Origin: JACKPD01 sp034003145 | Lineage (GTDB): Bacteria; Spirochaetota; Spirochaetia; CADAEX01 | Reading direction: 5' to 3' | Length of the DNA: 36,631 bases | NCBI GenBank assembly: GCA_034003145.1 | Contig: JAVEZE010000004.1 | Span: 1 to 36,631, forward strand | Shown: in pieces, positions 1 through 7,536 of the stretch | How positions within the stretch are numbered: the stretch's first letter is position 1 | Layout of the letters: the number at the start of each line of letters is the position of its first letter | Made by a program: the position numbers and the translations under genes | Notes under the pieces: generated by a model | Seen by the model: the letters and a program-made list of their open reading frames with translations, nothing else | What the model was told of the DNA's origin: nothing | The model's database searches: none

Positions 1-102
1 GTGCGGTTTTTTTATTAAGATTGGTGAATTTGAATCTGGCCAGCGGTGAAAAAAAACTGCCACACCAAGGTGCGGTTTTTTTCATTAAGATTGGAGAATT
101 TG
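1..102. repeat. Direct repeat of about 32 bp carrying terminator-like T tracts
   Basis: The segment at 1-32 is repeated at 70-102 with one inserted C (position 83) and one T/A substitution. Each copy is GTGCGG, seven T's, then ATTAAGATTGG and GAATTTG. The period is about 69 bases. The first copy is cut by the window edge, so its own left arm is not visible. A perfect 8-bp palindrome CTGGCCAG lies at 36-43 between the copies. It looks like a local duplication of a terminator region behind a gene to the left of the window. The stretch 103-274 holds nothing I can name. Confidence 0.6.
49..82. terminator. Intrinsic terminator-like hairpin
   Basis: A run of A's at 49-56 and CTG at 57-59 pairs with CGG at 73-75 and T's at 76-82, allowing one T-G wobble. 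An inner CAC (61-63) pairs with GTG (70-72) around a 6-base loop, with C60 bulged. The A tract on one side and the T tract on the other make it a terminator candidate for both strands. It most likely ends the gene left of the window. Confidence 0.6.
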
Positions 103-274
103 CCTTAAAGATTTATGAAAATTCTGTTTTACGAAAGAAACAAAGATTATGAAAAAGCCTAAAAATTGCATCTTACTTTACACTGCAATCCCATATTGGC
201 TTCAGTTTAAGAGTGCCGGTTCCGATTCTATTAATACAATTGTCTCAATAATACTTTAAATACAAGGAACATTA

Positions 275-1081
275 ATGCAGAAATGGATTTTTGCTTTAAT
301 ACTGATACATATATTAAATATTTCAATTTTTGCCGGAGAAACCATACATGCGGTTAAAAAAGGTGAAACTCTATACAGCATTTCAAGGATGTACGATGTT
401 TCACTTGATAAAATACTCATAAAAAACAAGATTGATGATTCTTCAAAAATTAAAGCAGGATATAAGCTTATAATACCTGATCAAAAAAGTGTAGAAAGCA
501 AAGAATATGTTGTTTCAAAAGGTGATACACTCTACAGTATTGCAAGGAAAAACAATATCAAAATAGAATCACTACTTGAAGAAAACAGCTTCAACAAAAA
601 AACAGTTATTAAAATAGGTCAGAAAATTAACATTCCTGTTTCGTCTACAGAAGATATTCCAAAAACTATTGAAAAAAGCAATAAACAAAGCAGTATAGCT
701 TCCGGCAAAAAAATCGAAAACGATAAAAATGGTTATTATTGGCCTGTTAATGGTGAAATAAAAAAAATGTCAGGAAAACTGCAGGGTTCCCGTATCTTTG
801 CCAATATTGGTGATGTTGTATATTCTGTTTCTTCCGGAAAAGTTGTGTGGGAAGGGCCTTATAGAGGCTTCGGAAGGGTGATTTTTGTTGAATCTGTCTC
901 AGGTTATGTGTATGTTTATGGGGGAAGCGAAAAAACACATGTAACAGTTGGAGATTCTGTTGCCCCAGGCTCAGAATTGGGGATAATTGGGTTTAACGTT
1001 TATGATAATACACCGGCAATGTTTTTCTCCGTATATAAAGATGGTCAGCCTATTGATGTGGAGAAAGCTCCCAGACTGTGA
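275..1081 (+). CDS. LysM / degenerate LytM (M23) periplasmic protein, NlpD/EnvC-like
   Basis: The 268-residue protein has an N-terminal signal peptide (about 1-21), two LysM peptidoglycan-binding repeats (about 25-68 and 78-121), a Lys/Ser-rich linker and a C-terminal M23/LytM fold (about 150-262). The fold is recognisable from the GDVVYSVSSGKVV strand and the VGDSVAPGSELG turn. Both metal-binding motifs are missing: the H-x3-D position reads SRIFANIGD and the HLHFEV position reads AMFFSVY. Hydrolytic activity is therefore unlikely. In proteobacteria such degenerate LytM proteins (NlpD, EnvC) activate cell-wall amidases at the division septum, and a similar role is inferred here. The ATG start has an AAGGA ribosome site at a good distance. 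The next gene is a sigma factor 21 bases downstream, presumably co-transcribed. Confidence 0.85.
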   Translation: MQKWIFALILIHILNISIFAGETIHAVKKGETLYSISRMYDVSLDKILIKNKIDDSSKIKAGYKLIIPDQKSVESKEYVVSKGDTLYSIARKNNIKIESLLEENSFNKKTVIKIGQKINIPVSSTEDIPKTIEKSNKQSSIASGKKIENDKNGYYWPVNGEIKKMSGKLQGSRIFANIGDVVYSVSSGKVVWEGPYRGFGRVIFVESVSGYVYVYGGSEKTHVTVGDSVAPGSELGIIGFNVYDNTPAMFFSVYKDGQPIDVEKAPRL

Positions 1082-1102
1082 TTTTTTTTACAGGTATAAT
1101 AA

Positions 1103-2098
1103 ATGAAAAAAAAAACAGAAGCCGGTAAAGAGATCTTAAATAACGGAAATAACAATAATACCGGCAAGAAAAAGTCAGAAAACGTAAAAACAGAGAGAGT
1201 TAAAACTCCAGACCCGCTTCTTCTATATCTTAAACAGATTTCAAAAATAAAACTTCTTACAATTTCTGAAGAATATGAACTTGGCAAGGAAATTGTAAAT
1301 TACAAAAAAGCAATAGAAGAGTTATATTGTAAATCACCTGAAAACACAATTCTTATTGCAAAAACAAAAAAAAAACTTAATCACTCAAAATCAAGAATGA
1401 TAAGGGCCAATCTGCGTCTTGTTGTCTCAATTGCAAAAAAATACCAGTACAGGGGTCTTGATCTTCTTGACCTGATTGATGAAGGAAATATTGGCCTTAT
1501 TGAAGCTGTGGAGAGATTTGATTATACAAGAGGGTGCAGATTTTCAACCTATGGAACCTGGTGGATAAAACAGGCAATTATAAAATCACTTGCAAATAAA
1601 GGGAGGACTATCAGGCTTCCAATTCATATGCTGAATACCATAAAGAAATGCTATCTTGTTGCTAAACAGCTGACTAAAGAGAACGGAAGAGAGCCTGATT
1701 ACAACGAAATAAGCAAATATGTCAACATGACTCCAGAGAGGGTTGAGGAAGTAATGCAATATTCCAATGAGACATCTTCGCTTGATACAATAATTGATGA
1801 GGGAAGTACTACAAAACTGGGTGATTTTCTTAAAGATGAAAAAACCTTAAGTCCTCTTGAAACTGTGTTCCAAAAAATGCTCAATGAAACAATGGTTAAA
1901 ATACTTGAACAGCTTTCTGACAGGGAGAAAAAAATTATAATGCTCAGGTACGGTTTTGAAGGTGACGGTCCGCATACACTGCAGGAAACCGGAGAATTAC
2001 TTGGAATAACAAGGGAGAGGGTAAGGCAGATACAGGAAAAAGCGCTTCTGAAACTCAGAAAAATGGCGATAATAGATGATTTTAAGAATTTCCGATAG
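1103..2098 (+). CDS. Group-2 sigma-70 family RNA polymerase sigma factor (RpoD/RpoS-like)
   Basis: The 331-residue protein has sigma region 1.2 (about 36-63), region 2 (about 98-168, with NLRLVVSIAKKY, LIDEGNIGLIEAVERFD and FSTYGTWWIKQAI), region 3 (about 175-250) and region 4 (about 265-320, with helix-turn-helix residues LLGITRERVRQI). There is no region 1.1 and no large non-conserved insert, so it is shorter than a housekeeping RpoD. That fits a group-2 (RpoS-type) alternative factor, although a primary factor in a lineage lacking region 1.1 cannot be excluded. The first 35 residues are Lys/Asn-rich and unconserved. It follows the LysM/LytM gene by 21 bases with only a weak AGGT ribosome site, so translational coupling or a promoter inside the upstream gene is likely. 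Its 3' end faces the ParB-like gene 14 bases away. Confidence 0.93.
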   Translation: MKKKTEAGKEILNNGNNNNTGKKKSENVKTERVKTPDPLLLYLKQISKIKLLTISEEYELGKEIVNYKKAIEELYCKSPENTILIAKTKKKLNHSKSRMIRANLRLVVSIAKKYQYRGLDLLDLIDEGNIGLIEAVERFDYTRGCRFSTYGTWWIKQAIIKSLANKGRTIRLPIHMLNTIKKCYLVAKQLTKENGREPDYNEISKYVNMTPERVEEVMQYSNETSSLDTIIDEGSTTKLGDFLKDEKTLSPLETVFQKMLNETMVKILEQLSDREKKIIMLRYGFEGDGPHTLQETGELLGITRERVRQIQEKALLKLRKMAIIDDFKNFR

Positions 2099-2112
2099 AG
2101 CGAACTGCCTGA

Positions 2113-2532
2113 CTATTTGAAATTTTTATTTTGCCTCTTTTTTTTGAATTTAAAAGTTATTTTTTGGAAAAATTCGGATAAAAATTGCAGTATCCGCCTG
2201 AAAATATTTTTGCTTTTAAGCCTTGAAAGTTTTTTATAGGCATCTGATATTTCATCAGCATTAAAATCTTTTCTCTGTATGTTTTCTTCAATTTCCATTT
2301 CAAGAAGATCTGCCTTGCTGTTGACTTCAATAATTACAGCGTTTATGTATTTCCAGCCCAAACGTTTTGCTGATTCATATCTTCTCTGTCCTGCTATAAG
2401 CTGCATTTTGGAATTCAGTACAATTGAGTTTAACTGGCCGAATTTACTCATGCTGTCCATAAGCGGCTGAAGATCGCCAAGATTTTTTCTGATTCGTTTT
2501 TTTATAATAATATCTTCAATTTTTACTTCCAT
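2113..2532 (-). CDS. Short ParB N-terminal (ParB/Srx-fold) domain protein
   Basis: The 139-residue protein has a ParB/Sulfiredoxin-fold domain: IEDIIIKKRIRKNL, LMDSMSKFGQLNSIVL and the box GQRRYESAKRLGW, followed by EENIQRKDFNADEISDAYKKL. That is boxes I and II of ParB, which form the CTPase fold in true ParB proteins. After about residue 95 there is only a Lys/Phe-rich tail, with no visible HTH for parS binding and no ParB dimerisation domain. A chromosome-partition role is therefore doubtful. The ATG at 2532 is preferred over an upstream TTG at 2559 that would overlap the PBP gene, because homology begins there and an AGG lies about 10 bases upstream. It is the last gene after the PBP, in a short operon. 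Confidence 0.75.
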   Translation of the reverse strand: MEVKIEDIIIKKRIRKNLGDLQPLMDSMSKFGQLNSIVLNSKMQLIAGQRRYESAKRLGWKYINAVIIEVNSKADLLEMEIEENIQRKDFNADEISDAYKKLSRLKSKNIFRRILQFLSEFFQKITFKFKKKRQNKNFK

Positions 2533-2551
2533 AAATAGCCAACCTGTATCA

Positions 2552-5083
2552 TTAGTCAAGCAAATCCGTACTTATAGTACCTGAATTATCAGGGTTAGTC
2601 TCTATAAGCGCCGGGTTGTTTTCCATTTCCGACATTGATTTTAATGTTTCAAAATCCTGTAAATTAAGTATTTCTCTTTCAAGATTTTCAAGGTTAACCG
2701 GTTCTGTGTAAAAGTTGTCCTGCAGTTTTTTAATAAGTTCTTCATTTCTTTCAGATTTAAACCGGTGAAGCGTACAGAATTTTCTTGGTTCTGTTCCAGC
2801 AATAAAAATTTCTGATTTTATGTTTCTGTTGCAGTATTCTGTCGGAAGCATTCCTGATACAGAACATACAGAAAGCTCAACAAGCCCTCCCGGTTTTTTA
2901 AATTCAACAGGCGGCATTTCAGGATTGTTCAAATGAACATCTTTCATGTATCTTGCCCATACAGGCCCTGCAGCCTGAGCCCCTGTCTGATTAAGGCCAA
3001 GAGAGTTGCCAGGCATATCAAAACCGAACCATATTGCTGTTGTCATATAAGGGGAAAAACCCACTGTCCATGCATCAGACCAGTTCTGGGTTGTTCCGGT
3101 TTTACCTCCAAAAGACATTGGAAACCCGTTAACAAGCCTTCGCCGGTTTGCAAGTGTTCCATATTCTACCGTACTTTTAAGCATATCAACCATAATATAA
3201 GCTGCCTGCGGGCTCATAATCTGGATCCGCTCTCCTTCGCGTTTTTGTGTTGCCCTTAATTCACGTTCCGGCTCAAGTATTATCTTGCCGTTTCTGTCTT
3301 CAATATAACGGATCCCGATTGGTGTAACCTCCTTGCCCTGATTGGGAAAAGTAGCAAATGCTTTTGCCATCTGCATGGGTGATATGCCAATTATTCCCAA
3401 AGCAAGAGGGTATTTTCTGGGGAAAGTGTTTGCAATATCATCAGGATCCTTAATTCCCAAAAGGCGTGCCGCCCTGTTGATTGCAGCGTCAAACCCTATA
3501 AAATCAAGTACCTGAATAGATGGGATATTCATGGAGTTCGCAAGGGCGTATCTGACAGAAACTGGCCCTTTCCACTCTCCAAGAAAATTATTCGGCGCAT
3601 AGGGTGTGCCGTCATCGTTGTGGAACATTACAGGCTTGTCATAAAGCATGGAAGCAGGTGTCAGCAGTTTTGATGATATTGCGGCTGAATAATACAAAGG
3701 TTTGAATGCAGAGCCAGGCATGACTTTTGCCTGTACCGCCCTGTTAAGTTTTTTTGTCTCGAAATCGCTTCCCCCGACCATTGCTTTTATATAACCGGTT
3801 TCGTTATCAATTGAAACAAGCGCACCTTCTACAGTGTTCCGTTTAATCTTTCCTGCCTGATTTGCCTGCCCCATTCTGGCAATAAACCTTAAATCTGACG
3901 AGTCAAATAGAAAAGAGATTGCATTAAGGGCAGGGTTGACTACATCATAATAATTATCATACGCAAGTTTTTTGTCCTGCGCTCCTGCTGATCTTATACT
4001 GTCAAGGTCAAAAAAGAGGGCAAGCGCTTCAATGATTGGCAAAAACTCTTTATCTGCGAAATTTGTACGGGTTCCCGCGTTTTTAAGATATGTTTCAGTC
4101 ATTGAAAAAAAACCATCTTGCATGTATTTTTCCGCTTTCTGCTGATATTTAAGATCCAGTGTTGTATGTACTACAAGACCGTCTCTGAAATAATCAAGAG
4201 AACCGTATAAAATATTTTCCAGCTCCTGTCTTATATATTCACTGAAGTAGGGGGCTTTATCATCTTTTACAAGATAAGCAGTTTCAGAAGACGAGCGCAG
4301 CGGATCATAGGTTTTATTCCAGTATTCAGCAAAAGAGAATTCAGCCTCTTCACGCGTAATATAATTGAGATCAACCATCTGGTTTATGACTTCATTCTGG
4401 ATAACTCGTGCCCTACCGGGGTATTTTATCGGAGAATAGCGCGCAGGATTGGCCAGTTGGATTACAAGCATCACAGATTCAGCTATTGTGAGATCCCGGG
4501 CAGAGTGACGGAAATAAAACTGCGATGCTGCTTCAACACCGTATGTGTTATGCCCGAAATATGATTCATTGAGGTACAATTCAAGAATTTCATATTTGCT
4601 CAGGGTTTTTTCAAGCTGCAGAGCCCACCACAGTTCAATAATTTTTCTTTTTATGGTTTTCTGCGAGCGGTCAGCATAGTGTTTTCCAGCTACCTGTTGT
4701 GTAATTGTGCTGCCGCCTGAGACATACTGGCGTGTCATTATATTCCATGCTGCCCTGAATATCCCTTTCAGGCTGAAACCGTTATGCTGAAAAAAATCCC
4801 TGTCTTCCCTGGTTATAAGAGCCTGTATAAGATGTCTTGGGAGTTCATCAATCGGGATTATTTCCCGTTTTTCATCAGAAAAGAATTCTGTTATCAGGCT
4901 GCCATTGATATCAAGTATTTGAGATGGCAGGGAAGGGTGATATTCACCAATAGAATTGGACCGGGAAATATTACGGGTAAGCGCAAATATTACTCCAAAA
5001 GTTATACCTGAAAGCAAAGTCAAAATTGTGATAAAACCGACAAATACCTGAAGAAGTAATTTTTGTTTTTTTGTGAATATCAT
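2552..5083 (-). CDS. Class A penicillin-binding protein (PBP1A/1C-type bifunctional peptidoglycan synthase)
   Basis: The protein of about 843 residues has an N-terminal membrane anchor (about 10-37) and a GT51 glycosyltransferase domain with catalytic EDRDFFQHNG (Glu near 93) and GGSTITQQ. A transpeptidase domain follows with SAFK (nucleophile Ser near 458), SMN near 517 and KTGTTQNWSDAW. It polymerises and cross-links lipid II on the periplasmic face. The C-terminal 80 residues are acidic and contain four Cys within about 40 residues (VCSVSG, EYCNR, KFCTLH). The ATG at 5083 is preferred; a GTG six bases upstream is in frame. Neither has a convincing Shine-Dalgarno. The gene has its own promoter directly upstream and is separated from the mla operon by a terminator. 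The ParB-like gene follows 19 bases on. Confidence 0.95.
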   Translation of the reverse strand: MIFTKKQKLLLQVFVGFITILTLLSGITFGVIFALTRNISRSNSIGEYHPSLPSQILDINGSLITEFFSDEKREIIPIDELPRHLIQALITREDRDFFQHNGFSLKGIFRAAWNIMTRQYVSGGSTITQQVAGKHYADRSQKTIKRKIIELWWALQLEKTLSKYEILELYLNESYFGHNTYGVEAASQFYFRHSARDLTIAESVMLVIQLANPARYSPIKYPGRARVIQNEVINQMVDLNYITREEAEFSFAEYWNKTYDPLRSSSETAYLVKDDKAPYFSEYIRQELENILYGSLDYFRDGLVVHTTLDLKYQQKAEKYMQDGFFSMTETYLKNAGTRTNFADKEFLPIIEALALFFDLDSIRSAGAQDKKLAYDNYYDVVNPALNAISFLFDSSDLRFIARMGQANQAGKIKRNTVEGALVSIDNETGYIKAMVGGSDFETKKLNRAVQAKVMPGSAFKPLYYSAAISSKLLTPASMLYDKPVMFHNDDGTPYAPNNFLGEWKGPVSVRYALANSMNIPSIQVLDFIGFDAAINRAARLLGIKDPDDIANTFPRKYPLALGIIGISPMQMAKAFATFPNQGKEVTPIGIRYIEDRNGKIILEPERELRATQKREGERIQIMSPQAAYIMVDMLKSTVEYGTLANRRRLVNGFPMSFGGKTGTTQNWSDAWTVGFSPYMTTAIWFGFDMPGNSLGLNQTGAQAAGPVWARYMKDVHLNNPEMPPVEFKKPGGLVELSVCSVSGMLPTEYCNRNIKSEIFIAGTEPRKFCTLHRFKSERNEELIKKLQDNFYTEPVNLENLEREILNLQDFETLKSMSEMENNPALIETNPDNSGTISTDLLD

Positions 5084-5089
5084 GAACAC

Positions 5090-5118
5090 AGGTTAAAAAT
5101 TGACCGGCTCTTTGTCAA
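5090..5118 (-). promoter_or_regulatory. Sigma-70 promoter for the PBP gene, abutting its start codon
   Basis: On the minus strand TTGACA (5118-5113) is followed after exactly 17 bases by TAACCT (5095-5090). The -35 is perfect and the -10 is fair. Transcription would begin at about 5084-5082, on or next to the ATG at 5083, giving a leaderless or nearly leaderless mRNA. That agrees with the missing ribosome site. The terminator at 5122-5157 lies immediately upstream, so the PBP gene needs its own promoter in this short space. Confidence 0.6.
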
Positions 5119-5121
5119 GAT

Positions 5122-5157
5122 AAAAAAACAGACCGGCCCTTAAAAAAGAACCGGTCT
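5122..5157 (-). terminator. Intrinsic terminator of the mla/envelope operon
   Basis: On the minus strand AGACCGG (5157-5151) and CCGGTCT (5136-5130) form a perfect 7-bp GC-rich stem around a 14-base loop, followed by seven T's (5128-5122). It lies about 100 bases beyond the PEGA gene stop and just before the PBP promoter. Confidence 0.85.
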
Positions 5158-5213
5158 ACCTCGAGGTATCGAGTATAATATAGTTAACTGGGAGGGGAAC
5201 TATATTATCACGA
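5158..5213 (-). ncRNA. Structured 3' UTR hairpin, candidate small RNA with a C-rich loop
   Basis: Positions 5175-5185 and 5198-5208 are a perfect 11-bp inverted repeat (ATAATATAGTT / AACTATATTAT). The 12-base loop reads AACTGGGAGGGG on plus and CCCCTCCCAGTT on minus. Three more pairs (TCG 5169-5171 with CGA 5211-5213) extend the stem across small mismatches. A perfect palindrome ACCTCGAGGT follows at 5158-5167, and then the intrinsic terminator. Read on the minus strand this is hairpin - palindrome - terminator, a typical small-RNA layout, with a loop complementary to GGAGG-type ribosome sites. No separate promoter was found, so it would be a 3'-UTR-derived RNA. The structure is plain; the function is inferred. 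Confidence 0.4.
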
Positions 5214-5254
5214 CATTTTTATTATCGGCCCTGTAAATATAAGCTTTATACTTT

Positions 5255-6241
5255 TTATTCAACAACTACATCAATATCAAGCAATAAATTTACAGTATAT
5301 TTTTTACCATTTTCAAGGTTTAATTTTCTGCTGAGGCTGTACTGACCAAGCTTGAAAATAATTGTATGTTCACCTTCATTAAGGGTTGTCAATTCTTTTT
5401 GCGAAGTCAAATTCCCGTCAATAAAAACTTCTGCCTCAGCAGGTGCAAGAATTACCACTTGTGGCATTTTTTTCACAAGAACAACGGAAACCGTACTTTT
5501 TTCGTTTCTGTTGATTACAACTGATTGCTCAAAAGGGAGAAAACCTTCTTTTTCTATCCGTATTTTTTTGATACCGGTAGAAAGATTGATGTTTTCAGCA
5601 TTATCATAAGATTTATTATCTATAAACAGTGTAAAGTCAGATATTTTATCAGTTCTGTTTTTTTTATCTTCAAAAACATTTATAGTTAGATCGCCTTTAT
5701 CCTGGTAGAAAAAGACAGCCTTTATCCTGATGTTTTCATCAAGTAGAGCATCCGGGATCCCTTTCATTACAGGCAGAACAGTCATTAAAAGAGGAAAAAA
5801 AGATTTTTTAAAATCATCCGGGATAAGTATTTCAGTCCCTGGTAGGATATCGTTTCTGGAAGGCTTTGCTGTAAAAAATAATTCAATATAATACCTGCTT
5901 TTATCTGGAAGTATGAAGTATTTAACTGAATTTCCATTATAGCTTGATATTTCGTTTGAAGGGACAGGTGTAATATTGTTATAGACAAAGAGAGCAAAAG
6001 TACTGGGATATTCCCTGAGCTTTTCAGAAAGTCTTATTTCAAGCTGAATCTTTACAGGCAGAGCGCTGTTTTTATCAAGCTGGAATGCGAAAATATCTTC
6101 TGGTGATAAGTTGATCTCATCAATTTTTGACAATTCCTGATTTATTACTGCAATGTTTTTTACCGGTCCGCGGATATTCTCTGAAAAAACCGGATGAGAT
6201 AACAGCAGTAAAAGTGTCAAAATTAAAGTATTAATTTTCAT
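5255..6241 (-). CDS. Exported PEGA-domain protein
   Basis: The 328-residue protein has a signal peptide (about 1-20, ending VFS). A mixed alpha/beta region of unknown function follows (about 25-190). Two PEGA-like repeats close it: residues about 200-255 (FTLFIDNKSYDNAENINL, GIKKIRIEKEGFLPF) and about 258-328 (AEVFIDGNLTSQKELTTL, GEHTIIFKLGQYS). PEGA domains are small beta modules common in surface or periplasmic proteins of spirochaetes and other diderms; no enzymatic role is implied. The ATG follows the upstream M23 stop by four bases and its AGGAAAAAG ribosome site overlaps that stop, so translation is coupled. It is the last gene of the mla-led operon. Confidence 0.8.
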   Translation of the reverse strand: MKINTLILTLLLLLSHPVFSENIRGPVKNIAVINQELSKIDEINLSPEDIFAFQLDKNSALPVKIQLEIRLSEKLREYPSTFALFVYNNITPVPSNEISSYNGNSVKYFILPDKSRYYIELFFTAKPSRNDILPGTEILIPDDFKKSFFPLLMTVLPVMKGIPDALLDENIRIKAVFFYQDKGDLTINVFEDKKNRTDKISDFTLFIDNKSYDNAENINLSTGIKKIRIEKEGFLPFEQSVVINRNEKSTVSVVLVKKMPQVVILAPAEAEVFIDGNLTSQKELTTLNEGEHTIIFKLGQYSLSRKLNLENGKKYTVNLLLDIDVVVE

Positions 6242-6245
6242 ATTA

Positions 6246-7142
6246 TTACTTTTTCCTGTTTATAAGTATAAGCGGATCTTCAGCTTTATTCCTGCCTCTT
6301 ACTTCAAAATGAAGATGCGGTCCTGTTGAATATCCTGTGCTGCCGACTTCTCCGATAACTGTGCCGGCATTAACTGTGCTTCCTGATTTTACAAAAGATT
6401 TTTTCAAGTGTCCATATACACTTTGGTAAGTACCGGGATGTTTGATAATAATATAATTACCAAGCACCTTGTCAAAGCCGGACAGAGTCACAACTCCTTT
6501 TCCAGATGAAAAAACCGGTGTTCCTTCAGGCGCTGCAATATCAATTCCGGGATGGAATAAAGGTTCTCCTGTAATCGGGGACAGACGCATCCCGTAATAT
6601 GATGATATTCTCCCTTTTTCCAGGGGGAAACGGAAAAAAGTATCGAGAAAAAAGGCTCTTTCTGTATTATTTAATCTTCCGTCAATAATATATGTAAATC
6701 TTGTTTTTTTTCCTGCAATATTTATAAAAATATCATTTGAATGGTCATAATCCCTGGCTGAAAGAAGGAATTCGATATCACCGGAAGGATTATCAGGAAT
6801 AAATAAAACAGGCTGATTTGGTATTAAAATTTCATTTTTATTATTGAATTCACCTATGGAAGAAATTCTGTTTAAAGTGGTGATAGCTTCATACGGAAGA
6901 TTAAGACGGGATGCGATCATGAAAAGATTTTCCTTGGTTCCCGGCTGGTAGCGGTATATTGAAAGAGGAATTTTATCTGAACCTGAGGAATTCATCATGT
7001 AAGAGGAGGTAATATCCGATGTAATCTGCCTGAAAATATAATCATTGCTGTCAAGGCTAGTTATTGCAGGATATTCCGGATACGCGAACGCTGTAAATAA
7101 AAATAATATTAAAACTGTAAAAAAAAGTCTGGCTAAAACCAT
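6246..7142 (-). CDS. M23 (LytM/Gly-Gly endopeptidase-type) peptidoglycan hydrolase
   Basis: The protein of about 298 residues has a signal peptide (about 1-20), a LysM-like segment (LNLPYEAITTLNRISSI, then EILIPNQP) and a full M23 domain. That domain has GMRLSPITGEPLFHPGID (metal His and Asp), GNYIIIKHPG, YQSVYGHL and GPHLHFEV (metal and catalytic His). All expected zinc and catalytic residues are present, unlike the M23-like protein at 275-1081, so this one should cleave peptide cross-links. The ATG at 7142 puts a clean signal peptide at the N-terminus. A TTG at 7193 would add 17 residues and overlap the upstream gene by 50 bases. The ATG lies one base beyond the upstream stop. Confidence 0.9.
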   Translation of the reverse strand: MVLARLFFTVLILFLFTAFAYPEYPAITSLDSNDYIFRQITSDITSSYMMNSSGSDKIPLSIYRYQPGTKENLFMIASRLNLPYEAITTLNRISSIGEFNNKNEILIPNQPVLFIPDNPSGDIEFLLSARDYDHSNDIFINIAGKKTRFTYIIDGRLNNTERAFFLDTFFRFPLEKGRISSYYGMRLSPITGEPLFHPGIDIAAPEGTPVFSSGKGVVTLSGFDKVLGNYIIIKHPGTYQSVYGHLKKSFVKSGSTVNAGTVIGEVGSTGYSTGPHLHFEVRGRNKAEDPLILINRKK

Positions 7143-7143
7143 T

Positions 7144-7536
7144 TTAAAAATTAAAAAACCTGAAAATACCGGAAATAATAAAAACCGCACCAATAATCAG
7201 AAATCCCTGGAGATATATCCCGTTTTTAAGCAAAAGGATAGAAGATAAAAGAAGCACAGCAGCAGCTAAAACGAGAAGTGATTTAACCATGAAAATAGCG
7301 AAAGATTTTAAGAAAAATTTTTTTTTCTTTAATCCGGTAACAAAAAGATAAACCATATAACCTGCGCCTCCGGCAAATAGAAGGAGAGTAAAGGCATCCT
7401 TGAAGCGTGTTGCCGCAATCCACAAGGGAGTCACTATTGCAAATCCGAAAGCTGTTATTATTCCGGCAGCAGCAAGAAGCAGTAATATAGCTAGTGATAT
7501 TTCTCTATAAGCATCTGTTATTTTTCTTGTTTTCAT
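7144..7536 (-). CDS. Small polytopic inner-membrane protein, unknown function
   Basis: This 130-residue, very hydrophobic protein has about four membrane segments (roughly 12-33, 44-67, 76-101 and 106-127). A KKKKFF stretch between segments 2 and 3 suggests a cytoplasmic loop. I do not recognise a family. Its ATG overlaps the stop of the TPR lipoprotein gene in an ATGA junction, with AGGG upstream, and the M23 gene begins one base after its stop. This places it firmly in the same operon, between a lipoprotein and a cell-wall hydrolase, so an envelope role is likely. Confidence 0.75.
   Translation of the reverse strand: MKTRKITDAYREISLAILLLLAAAGIITAFGFAIVTPLWIAATRFKDAFTLLLFAGGAGYMVYLFVTGLKKKKFFLKSFAIFMVKSLLVLAAAVLLLSSILLLKNGIYLQGFLIIGAVFIISGIFRFFNF

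Noticed and set aside
209..232. GGTTCCGATTCT resembling a tRNA T-loop
   Set aside because: No acceptor stem, anticodon arm or matching T-stem can be folded around it.
5237..5249. Small inverted repeat TATAA-GCT-TTATA after the PEGA gene
   Set aside because: It is too short and AT-rich to be a stable hairpin; the terminator lies further on.
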